64,000 nucleotides of DNA from Butyrivibrio sp. M55 (GTDB lineage: Bacteria > Bacillota > Clostridia > Lachnospirales > Lachnospiraceae). The position numbers and the translations under genes are program-made. Positions 33,972-42,076 of the stretch are shown piece after piece. The notes below the pieces were generated by a model. It saw only the letters and a list, made by a program, of their open reading frames with translations, was not told the origin of the DNA and made no database searches. The stretch is from assembly GCF_900116865.1 (NCBI RefSeq), contig NZ_FPCD01000002.1:361825-425824 (forward strand). Direction: 5' to 3'. Numbering within the stretch: the stretch's first letter is position 1; each line of letters opens with the position of its first letter.

Positions 33972-34481
33972 TTACTTATGCATAAATGTCATAATGGCAC
34001 CAGCGACAAAGCCACAAAAGGCAAATGGTGCAATTCTAACGAACAAAAATTCCAAGGCATGTAGTATGGTTCCTGCAACAGCAGTCTCTGGATCACTGAA
34101 ATCCCAATTAAGATACGGACTTCTTGCTTTCCAGATTATAATAAATATGACAATGATTAACATACTTAGCACGATAAAAAGCCAGTGAAGAATATTTCGT
34201 CTTGAAGCTTTTTTTCTTGCAAGTTGAAGGGCGATGACTTCAAGTTTTTCAGATATTACTTTCAAATCTTCCTGAGAATTTGATGTTATTGTTTCCCCAA
34301 GAAGACTGCTGATAGGAGTCTCTAGTATGTCTGAAATAGAAACAAGCATCTCCGAATCTGGAACTGACAGACCTCGTTCCCATTTTGAAATAGTCTGCCT
34401 TACCACATTCAACTTAATAGCAAGTTCTTCCTGAGAAAGCCCTTTAGATTGCCTGATTGCTTTTATGTTTTCGTTTAGCAT
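33972..34481 (-). CDS. Membrane-bound XRE-family transcriptional regulator
   Basis: 169 residues. Residues about 5-60 are an HTH_3 domain (LSQEELAIKLNVVRQTISKWERG). A linker coiled coil follows, then two hydrophobic segments (about 98-118 and 146-166). SD AGGAGG with 9-nt spacing. The gene end is 63 nt from the toxin gene end (convergent). Such membrane XRE proteins often autoregulate; a palindrome CGTTGCT-ACA-AGCAACG at 34525-34541 in its upstream region is a candidate operator. Whether it belongs to the toxin-antitoxin module is unknown. Confidence 0.85.
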   Translation of the reverse strand: MLNENIKAIRQSKGLSQEELAIKLNVVRQTISKWERGLSVPDSEMLVSISDILETPISSLLGETITSNSQEDLKVISEKLEVIALQLARKKASRRNILHWLFIVLSMLIIVIFIIIWKARSPYLNWDFSDPETAVAGTILHALEFLFVRIAPFAFCGFVAGAIMTFMHK

Positions 34482-34909
34482 GAGTAAAAACCTCCTTTCA
34501 CAGACAACATACTATGATAGTCACCGTTGCTACAAGCAACGTATGCTAACACAACGTAAATCAGTGATTTTGTATAAGCTCATCTTCAGTTTTTATTCTT
34601 AAGCAACTATTGTTTTGGAGTATCATACTGCATTTTTAATATTACTATACTAAATATTTATTGCTCTACAATTTTAAATGTATAGTCTACTCGTTTTTAC
34701 GATATTTGCACTGTATAATAAAATTCTCATAATATGTGATTGGAAAATAATATATTTTTAGAACTCCGGTGGAATTGAACTGGAGTTTTTTCTTTGAATA
34801 GAATCTAGAGAAAGTTGAAATCTACACTCTAAAATGATATATTTTATTCAAAAGGATTTTATTAAAAACAATTTGAATAAAAATGATTTGAATAAAGTGG
34901 AGATTGCAA
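34482..34909. other. AT-rich divergent intergenic region
   Basis: 428 nt without a gene. It contains the palindrome at 34525-34541 and a hairpin AACTCC/GGAGTT (34762-34767 with 34782-34787) with a T-run to 34791 that resembles a terminator of an unseen or lost transcript. It also holds the promoter for the ATPase gene and two TTTGAATAAA direct repeats near 34870-34895. Confidence 0.6.
34815..34843 (+). promoter_or_regulatory. Promoter for the ATPase/nuclease gene
   Basis: TTGAAA (34815-34820), 17-nt spacer, TATATT (34838-34843) preceded by TGA (extended -10). Confidence 0.65.
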
Positions 34910-36334
34910 ATGTTTATTGGAAGAGAGCGGGAATTACATTCACTGGAAGCGGTGTATGCTAAAGATGGCTTTGGAATGACTGTTATTTATGGTAGACGAA
35001 GAGTGGGTAAATCTACGCTTATTACAGAGTTTATCAAGGGGAAAAAGGCGATTTTTTACACTGCGACAAAAGTAGGCTCTGAAAGAAACATGGAGCTTTT
35101 AGCTAAGCAGATTTTGGATGTGGTGGATCCAAATTATAGTGATGCGGCTTTTTCGTCTATTGAGAGCGTTCTGGATATTCTAACCAATAAAGCCACTGAA
35201 TCTGATGAGAAGATTATTCTTGTTATAGATGAGATTCCTTATTGGGCAGAGAAGGACGATGCGCTTCTTTCAATTCTTCAGAAGTATATAGATACGCAGT
35301 GGCTTGATAAAAATCTTATGTTGATATTATGCGGCTCGGCATTGAGTTTTATGGAGAATAAGGTGCTTAGTGAAAAGAGTCCTGTTTTTGGAAGACGTGA
35401 TTCTCAGATAAAGCTTGAGGCGTTTAATTACAGAGATTCAGCATTATTTGTTCCTAATTATTCATCTGAGGATAAGGCTATTTGCTATGGCGTAACAGGT
35501 GGTGTGGCTAAGTATCTGGCTATGATTGATTCATCAAAAAGCTTGGATGATAACATAAAGCGGTTATTCTTTAGTACGGATGGTTATCTTTTTGATGAGA
35601 CCAAGAACCTTCTCACACAGGAGTTTACTGATGTGACGTTGGTTAATAATGTTATTGAACAGGTCGCATCCGGAGAAAATGTTCTTAATATCATTGCGGC
35701 TAAAGTTAGAGAGAAAGATACCACAGTGCTTTATTCTTTGGAAAAATTGATAGATGTGGGACTGGTTGAAAAGAAAAAGTGCATTACAGAGGAGAAAAAT
35801 AAGAAGAAAACCCAGTATGTGCTAAAAGATCATATGTTTAAGTTTTGGTATGAGTTTATACCAAAAGCTATAAGCGTAATAGAGATGGGGCAGGGCGAGC
35901 TTTATTATGAAAAAGTCGTAAAGCCGCAGTTACATGCGTTTATGGGAAGCGTATTTGAGGATATGTGTAGATATTATACCCTTGAACAAGGCATTCAAGG
36001 CGCCTTCGGATCTTTTTTGACAGAGACAGGCACATGGTGGGGCGTGGAACAGCTTCAGGATGACAGCGGCAAGTGGTATCAGCAGGCTACAGATATAGAT
36101 GTTGTAGGGCTATCTACAGTAGATAACACAGCTGTGATCGGCGAGTGCAAATTTAAGAATGAGAAAATTGATAAGAGTATATACGAAAAACTCATAGGAA
36201 GATCCAGGCTGATTTCAGGTAAATATAATGTGACTAAATATATTTTGTTTTCACTTGGTGGATTTACGGAATGGTTTGATACAATTGATAAAACTAATCT
36301 TGCCTTGATTACGATAGATGACATGTATATGTAA
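34910..36334 (+). CDS. Archaeal-ATPase-type P-loop protein with nuclease-like C-terminal domain
   Basis: 474 residues. N-terminal FIGRERELHSLE and Walker A GRRRVGKST (about 23-31), Walker B/DEIPYW (about 107-112), sensor LILCGSALSFM, then GGVAKYL and a winged-helix region (about 240-310). The C-terminal DUF234-like domain (about 330-474) contains TDIDVVGL followed by GECKFKN, an Asp...Glu-x-Lys pattern of PD-(D/E)XK nucleases. The ATG at 34910 is preferred over a TTG at 34904, judged by SD spacing (GGAG 34899-34902). Lies in the tRNA-linked island. Members are often tied to mobile elements; a defence role is speculative. Confidence 0.83.
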   Translation: MFIGRERELHSLEAVYAKDGFGMTVIYGRRRVGKSTLITEFIKGKKAIFYTATKVGSERNMELLAKQILDVVDPNYSDAAFSSIESVLDILTNKATESDEKIILVIDEIPYWAEKDDALLSILQKYIDTQWLDKNLMLILCGSALSFMENKVLSEKSPVFGRRDSQIKLEAFNYRDSALFVPNYSSEDKAICYGVTGGVAKYLAMIDSSKSLDDNIKRLFFSTDGYLFDETKNLLTQEFTDVTLVNNVIEQVASGENVLNIIAAKVREKDTTVLYSLEKLIDVGLVEKKKCITEEKNKKKTQYVLKDHMFKFWYEFIPKAISVIEMGQGELYYEKVVKPQLHAFMGSVFEDMCRYYTLEQGIQGAFGSFLTETGTWWGVEQLQDDSGKWYQQATDIDVVGLSTVDNTAVIGECKFKNEKIDKSIYEKLIGRSRLISGKYNVTKYILFSLGGFTEWFDTIDKTNLALITIDDMYM

Positions 36335-36351
36335 TGAATTAAGGCATAATA

Positions 36352-37416
36352 ATGAATCGAATGGAGAAAAGCGTGGAAGAAAAGCAATATAAGAGGCGGG
36401 TTCGTTATTCGGGAAAATACCCCAAAAAGTTTGAAGAAAAATACAAAGAACACAATCCTGAGAAATACAAGGATGTAGTTGAACATGTTATATCCAAGGG
36501 CTCAACGCCTGCGGGAATGCATATTTCCATTATGGTAAAAGAGATACTGGATTTCCTTCAGATAGAGCCGGGGCAGCAGGGACTTGACTGCACGCTCGGA
36601 TATGGCGGGCATACTTCAAAGATGCTCGAAAAGCTTCAAGGGGATGGTTGTATTTATGGCCTTGATGTCGATCCCATAGAATCAAAGAAAACGGTGGAAA
36701 GGCTTCGAAACGCCGGATACGATGAGGATATATTTAAGTTCAGGCTGATAAATTTTGAGAACATAGACAAAGTATGCGAAGAAGCGGGAAAGTTTGACTT
36801 TGTTCTGGCTGACCTCGGAGTGTCTTCCATGCAGATAGATAATCCCGAAAGAGGCTTTTCGTACAAGATTGACGGGCCGCTTGACTTGAGGCTTGATCCA
36901 AGCAGCGGTGAATCGGCCGCGGAGCGCCTTCACAATATAACGAAAGAAGAGTTTGTGGGAATGCTTGTAGAAAACTCCGATGAGCCATATGCTGAGGAGA
37001 TTGCGGAAAAAGTTTTTTCACTAATGAAAAAAGGCAATCCCATGGATACGACAACGGCGCTTAGGGAGGCCATCGAAGCGGCGCTTTGGAAGGTTCCCAA
37101 AGAGGAAAAGGCAGTGACGATAAAAAAGAGCTGTGCAAGAGTGTTTCAGGCGCTCAGAATAGACGTAAACAGTGAATTTGAAGTGCTGTATGCTTTTCTG
37201 GATAAGCTCCCTTCAATACTGAAAGAGGGGGGAAGAGCGGCAATACTTACGTTCCATTCGGGAGAAGACAGGCTGGTTAAGAAGTCTTTTAAAGAGCTTA
37301 AAAAAGTCGGCGTATACAGCGAGATATCGGAAGATGTGATAAGACCATCTGCGGAGGAGTGCAGGTTAAATCCCAGAAGCAAATCAACAAAGATGAGATG
37401 GGCAATAAAGAATTGA
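36352..37416 (+). CDS. RsmH-like SAM methyltransferase with N-terminal extension
   Basis: 354 residues. Residues about 55-354 align with RsmH (16S rRNA C1402 N4-methyltransferase): GMHISIMVKEILDFL, the SAM motif DCTLGYGGHTSKML, LADLGVSSMQIDNPERGFSY, LDLRLDP and C-terminal TFHSGEDRLVKKSF. An extra ~50 residues at the N-terminus (basic, KRRVRYSGKYPKKFEEKY) are not in canonical RsmH, and the gene is not in a division-wall cluster. This suggests a paralogue whose RNA target may differ. It lies just outside the island, with surE close behind. Confidence 0.85.
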   Translation: MNRMEKSVEEKQYKRRVRYSGKYPKKFEEKYKEHNPEKYKDVVEHVISKGSTPAGMHISIMVKEILDFLQIEPGQQGLDCTLGYGGHTSKMLEKLQGDGCIYGLDVDPIESKKTVERLRNAGYDEDIFKFRLINFENIDKVCEEAGKFDFVLADLGVSSMQIDNPERGFSYKIDGPLDLRLDPSSGESAAERLHNITKEEFVGMLVENSDEPYAEEIAEKVFSLMKKGNPMDTTTALREAIEAALWKVPKEEKAVTIKKSCARVFQALRIDVNSEFEVLYAFLDKLPSILKEGGRAAILTFHSGEDRLVKKSFKELKKVGVYSEISEDVIRPSAEECRLNPRSKSTKMRWAIKN

Positions 37417-37433
37417 CAGTGGGAAGGGGCAGA

Positions 37434-38168
37434 ATGACAAGAAGGATTCTTATAACCAATGATGACGGAATAAAGTCGGAGGGACTTTTAAGACTTGTAA
37501 AAGAGGCGGTTAAATTCGGCGAAGTATGGGTTGTTGCGCCTGAAAGTGAAAGGAGCGCGGCATCTCACAGCATTACCTTAAGGCATGCGATAGATATTTT
37601 TCCCGTGGACTATCCTGTTGAGAGCGAGTATGGTGTTCATGCGTATTCATGCAGCGGAACACCGGGAGACTGTGTAAGGCTCGGATGCACGACGATAGTT
37701 CCGGATAAGCCTACGGTTGTGCTTTGCGGAATAAATTTTGGATACAATGTGGCTTCGGACATACAATATTCGGCAACGTGCGGATCTGCTTTTGAAGCTG
37801 AGTTTCAGGGAGTTCCCGCGATAGCCTTTTCGGAAGGTGCGGGAAAGTGTCATGAAGTTTCGGATGCATACCTGCATGAGATATTGGAAAAGCTCATCGA
37901 TACCGAGTTTATACCCGGAAAGATATATAATGTGAACTTCCCTTTTTGCCCGCTTTCCGAGTGCAAAGGCGTGCTCTATGACCGCGAGGTGTCGCGTGGA
38001 ATGGTTTACAAGGATGGCTACAAAGAAGTCGAGAAACTTCCAAACGGCGGCGCCAGATACATGGTGGACGGAGTCTTTACGCCTGAAGCGGAGGACAGTA
38101 CGGACTACAGAGCGGTTCTGGACAACTATGTATCTGTCGGAACTGTTATGAACGTCGGAAATATATAA
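37434..38168 (+). CDS. surE: 5'/3'-nucleotidase SurE
   Basis: 244 residues. The metal-binding motif ILITNDDGIKSEGL at the N-terminus, SERSAASHSIT and the substrate loop SGTPGDCVRLG are SurE hallmarks. It dephosphorylates nucleoside monophosphates in the cytoplasm. The start at 37434 follows the SD GGAAGGGG; the frame runs upstream into the previous gene. Forms a short operon with the RsmH-like gene. Confidence 0.92.
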   Translation: MTRRILITNDDGIKSEGLLRLVKEAVKFGEVWVVAPESERSAASHSITLRHAIDIFPVDYPVESEYGVHAYSCSGTPGDCVRLGCTTIVPDKPTVVLCGINFGYNVASDIQYSATCGSAFEAEFQGVPAIAFSEGAGKCHEVSDAYLHEILEKLIDTEFIPGKIYNVNFPFCPLSECKGVLYDREVSRGMVYKDGYKEVEKLPNGGARYMVDGVFTPEAEDSTDYRAVLDNYVSVGTVMNVGNI

Positions 38169-38205
38169 CCGGTACTTGAATAAATTAATTATCAGTGTTT
38201 ATGTT

Positions 38206-38235
38206 TTTTGCTGGAATAAATTATCAGAATATTAT
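38206..38235 (+). promoter_or_regulatory. Promoter giving a near-leaderless mRNA
   Basis: TTGCTG (38206-38211), 18-nt spacer, TATTAT (38230-38235). The predicted start is about 38242, only ~6 nt before the ATG at 38248, and no SD is present. Confidence 0.45.
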
Positions 38236-38247
38236 AAAATCTAAAAT

Positions 38248-39939
38248 ATGAATACTGAAAAAATCTTTGGTAAAAATGCATATTTTTATAATAAAGAATC
38301 AGATCCCGAAGAACTTCTTAAACTTATTTCTTATGGCGTTCAGCAAGATGATAACGGGTATATATTCCTTGATAACAACGGAAAATGCGTCTATGCAAAC
38401 AGAAAAGCCTATAGCATGTTTTATGTAATGGAAGATCTGAATCTTTTGTATGAGGCATTTGAAGCGTGGAAAAGGTCTCTTGGTATAGAGGCGGATGCTA
38501 CGACCTGGTGCAGAATCTATAATTCTACGGGAAAAGAGCGTCTTTATCGCGTAAGATTCAGAAGAGTGCATGATGAGAGCGGCAAGATCATAGGAAGTGT
38601 CTATGCAATTCAGAATGTATCCGATTCGCTTGAAGGCGAGTACGGCGAGCAGTACAGGCTTACGCATGACGATCTTACACAGCTTTATAACAAAGAGGGA
38701 TTTATCGGGGCTGTAAGAAATCTTTTTCAGAATTCTCCAGAAGACAGGCAGTTTGTTCTTGTTTATTCCAATATCAGAGATTTCAAGCTTATAAATCAGC
38801 TCTTTGGAATAGATAAGGGAAACGACATCCTTGTAAATATCGCGGATGCCATATCTCAGAGAGTCAGGGAAGAAGATGTATACGGAAGAATAAACGGCGA
38901 TCAGTTCGCTCTTTGCATGCCAAAGGAGAGATTCGATGAGGCAAGTTTTAAGAGCGCCGTAAAAGAGGTCACCAACCGCCTTACGAGCACGTCTTATTCC
39001 GTGCATATCCAGCTCGGTGTGTATGAGATAAGAGATACGGACATGGATATTTCTCTCATGTGCGACAGGGCGTATATGGCGTGCAAATCGATTACCAAGG
39101 ACGGAGTATGTGAAGTGGCGTGGTATAGCGATGATATGCTTATCAACGCTCTTTTGGAAAAAGAAATTCTGTCAAGCTTTGATTTCGCCATCATCAACAG
39201 ACAGTTTGGAATATACCTTCAGCCGCAGGTTTATGCGGACGGAAGACTGTTCGGAGCGGAGGCGCTTGCAAGATGGATTCATCCGGAGAACGGTATCATT
39301 CAGCCGGGAGTTTTTATAACTGTCCTTGAAAAGGCCGACCTTATTTACAAGCTTGACAGATATATATGGGAGCTTGCGGCGAAGCAGCTTGATTACTGGA
39401 AGGGAACCGAGATGGAGGGAGTTTCCATATCGGTGAACGTTTCGCCAAAGGATCTTTACTACATTGATATCAGGCAGGAATTCAATAATCTTGTAAAAGA
39501 ATATGACATCAATCCGCGCAATTTCAATATAGAGATTACGGAGACAGCCGTAACTACCGATGTTTCCAAGTGCGCAGACCTGATCCTTGGACTTCAGCAA
39601 GACGGATTCGTGGTCGAGATTGATGATTTCGGAAGTGGCTATTCATCTCTTAATATGCTTAAGGACATAAATGCAAATATTCTCAAGATTGATATGGGAT
39701 TCTTGAGAAAGACCGAAAATCAGAACAGGGCAAAGGTCATTTTGAACTACACGATCGACATGGCTCATGAATTGGGAATGGGAGTCATTACCGAAGGTGT
39801 TGAAACGAAGGAACAGCTTGAGTTTCTTAAAGAGCTTGGTTGTGAAATGTTCCAAGGGTACTATTTCGACATGCCGATGCCGGTTGATGAATTTGAAAAG
39901 AAATTTGAAGAAAAATACAAAGTCTGTTTTCCAAGTTGA
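38248..39939 (+). CDS. PAS-GGDEF(degenerate)-EAL protein, probable c-di-GMP phosphodiesterase
   Basis: 563 residues, soluble. PAS-like sensor at about 30-130. The GGDEF-fold domain (about 135-295) has the signature degraded to NGDQF, so diguanylate cyclase activity is unlikely. The EAL domain (about 310-555) retains the catalytic blocks: GAEALARW, NVSPKDLY, EITETAV, IDDFGSGYSSL, ILKIDMGFL, TEGVET and the final QGYYFDMPMP. It should hydrolyse c-di-GMP. It is notable in a window that also has a c-di-GMP riboswitch before a pilus operon. No SD precedes the ATG. Confidence 0.9.
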   Translation: MNTEKIFGKNAYFYNKESDPEELLKLISYGVQQDDNGYIFLDNNGKCVYANRKAYSMFYVMEDLNLLYEAFEAWKRSLGIEADATTWCRIYNSTGKERLYRVRFRRVHDESGKIIGSVYAIQNVSDSLEGEYGEQYRLTHDDLTQLYNKEGFIGAVRNLFQNSPEDRQFVLVYSNIRDFKLINQLFGIDKGNDILVNIADAISQRVREEDVYGRINGDQFALCMPKERFDEASFKSAVKEVTNRLTSTSYSVHIQLGVYEIRDTDMDISLMCDRAYMACKSITKDGVCEVAWYSDDMLINALLEKEILSSFDFAIINRQFGIYLQPQVYADGRLFGAEALARWIHPENGIIQPGVFITVLEKADLIYKLDRYIWELAAKQLDYWKGTEMEGVSISVNVSPKDLYYIDIRQEFNNLVKEYDINPRNFNIEITETAVTTDVSKCADLILGLQQDGFVVEIDDFGSGYSSLNMLKDINANILKIDMGFLRKTENQNRAKVILNYTIDMAHELGMGVITEGVETKEQLEFLKELGCEMFQGYYFDMPMPVDEFEKKFEEKYKVCFPS

Positions 39940-39993
39940 CTTGGAAGACAGGCTTTTTCTTATTCCATAGATTTAATTTTTTTACAAAAATTC

Positions 39994-40069
39994 TTGACAT
40001 AATACGACTGACGTAGTATTAATACTATGACAGTCGTATTATGTTTAGCGTAGTACGATAGACGTAATA
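39994..40069 (+). promoter_or_regulatory. Promoter with three dyad operators (TetR-like arrangement)
   Basis: TTGACA (39994-39999), 17-nt spacer, TATTAA (40017-40022). Three copies of a 13-nt dyad TAYGAY-N-GWCGTA (to within 1-2 bases) lie at 40003-40015, 40026-40038 and 40054-40066: in the spacer, just after the -10 and in the leader. The first two also form one large palindrome, 39997-40044, with 14-nt outer arms and a perfect 14-nt core (TAGTATTAATACTA). This is a strong repressor binding region. The regulator gene is not in the window. Confidence 0.75.
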
Positions 40070-40093
40070 AAATCTCATGAAAGGATTTATGGT

Positions 40094-42075
40094 ATGAAGA
40101 AAAGAATACAAGGTATTGCAGTTGGAATGACTATTGCATCTGCTCTTGTTTTTTCATTTTACAGAGCTGATGTACAGGCAAAAGAAGTGGACGCCGGGAC
40201 CAAAAACGGGGCACAGACCAAAGCGTCAACGGAAATACGGCCTCAGGATGATTATTATGGATATATAAACGCCAAGACCCTTAGGGAGGCGGATATAGAT
40301 CCAAAATACGGATTTGGTTCGTTTGATGAATGCAGGATGATAACTGAGCATAAACTATACGGGATAATTGATGAGATAACCGGTGAACGAGTCCACACGT
40401 CGCCTGATGCGGAGATAATCGCCGATTATTATGATCAGATTGTATCTTATGATGCTGCAGCGAGCGATGCTGACAAGGATTTCGAAGCTGTAAGGAAAGA
40501 GATTGAAGGAATAAGCAATAAACAGGAGTATATGGAAGTACTCGGCAAGTATAAAAGTTATACGGAATAAGTCCTGCGCTTAACTTTGAAATAGATAACG
40601 GGTTGATACGAGCTGATGAATATTCTTTTTTATTTAAGGGGATTGATTCAATCTTTGGCGAAGGAAAAAAAGATATTGCGGAATCGCTGGAAGGAAGAGC
40701 AAGCATCAGAGATCATGTAAAAGAAGTTCTTGTGGGTATAGGAACCGAAAAGAAGGAAGCAGAAAAGAAGGCGGATGATCTTGCTGCCCTTGCTGTGGAC
40801 ATTGCATATAAAAGTAAAGATATGAAATTCGAATTCTCTAAAATAAAAGCAGTAGCTGTTAATGAGATGTCCGAGCTTAAGTTCGATATTAAGAGTTTCG
40901 AAAAAGGTATGCAGATTGAAAATCCATACGGTTACTGGACTGTTGCGGCAAAAGAACAGTTTGATTATATAGCCGAAAAACTGGATGACAAGAATAATCT
41001 TGAGGCATTTAAAACATGGGCACTTATCGAATACATAGACAAATATAACAAATTTTTTTCCGACAAATATAAGAATTTGAAAGCTACCTACGGAGAGGAT
41101 ACGGAAAAGCCTGATATGCAGGCGAAAGTAAGGATAATGGCAGATTTTCCTGATAATCTGGGAAGAATATATACAGAAAAGTTCTATCCTGCATCAAAGG
41201 ATGAGAAGGTAAAAGAAATGTGTGAGAACATAAAGGACTCATACAGAGAATTAATAGGTAATGCGGATTGGCTTACGAAAGATGGAAGATCTAAGCTTCT
41301 TAATAAGCTTGAAGCCATTGAATTTACAACAGGCGGTAATTATAGTGAAGCGCTTATCGGTACTGAGAATCTGATAGGAAAAGATTTTTATGATACATAC
41401 AAGAATGTGCAGAATTATGAAATCGAGAATGCAAAAGAATTGATAAAAAGACCTCGTCCCAAGAGGGGAGATACTATGCAGCCCCAGACAGTAAATGCAT
41501 GCTTCTGGGTGGATAATGTGGTAGTTATGACAGGTGGTATTACAGACGGTGTGTTCTTTAACGAGAATAACAGTGAGTACGCCAATCTTGGAAGACTCGG
41601 AATGGTTATAGCCCATGAAGTCGGTCATGCGTTTGATTCCAATTGTATGAATTGGGATGACAAGGGAAATTTCAATCCGCAGTGGTTAAATGAAACTGAC
41701 AGAAAAGAGCTAAAGGCAAGGGCTGATATGTGTATTGATTATTATAATGCCTTCACGATCATGGATGTATATCATGTGGACGGAGTTCAGACACTTGGCG
41801 AAAACTACGCGGACATTGGTGCTCTGGAGTGCATCTCCAATATACCAAAAGATAAGAAAGACTATATTGAAATGTATGAAGGGTTTGGAGAAATCTGGAG
41901 GGAGCTTGCTAGTGATGTGGCCGCAATTGCAGCACTTCGTTCTGATGAGCATAGTCCTGCACCGGTACGCGTTAATGCTCCGCTGAGCTCTTGCGAGAAG
42001 TTCTATGAAGTCTATGGTGTAAAAGAGGGAGACGGTATGTACATCGCTCCCGAGAAGAGAGTCGAAAGGTGGTAA
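40094..42075 (+). pseudogene. Secreted M13-family metallopeptidase (PepO/neprilysin-like), frameshifted
   Basis: The first frame (40094-40570) encodes a signal peptide (cleavage after VQA) and the M13 start (PQDDYYGYINAKTL), ending early at a TAA. The second frame (in register from 40555 to 42075) continues the same protein with KLYGISPALNFEID. It holds the zinc site HEVGH (third ligand in GENYADIGALE) and the typical end RVERW. One missing A in the AAAA run at 40553-40556 explains the break. It may be a true mutation or a base-call error. It heads an operon with an ABC transporter behind the triple operator; export or processing of a peptide is a possible role. Confidence 0.85.
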
Positions 42076-42076
42076 C

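Noticed and set aside
40550..40610. Programmed -1 frameshift in the M13 peptidase gene
   Set aside because: No X-XXY-YYZ slippery heptamer is in the right register; loss of one A in a short A-run is simpler.
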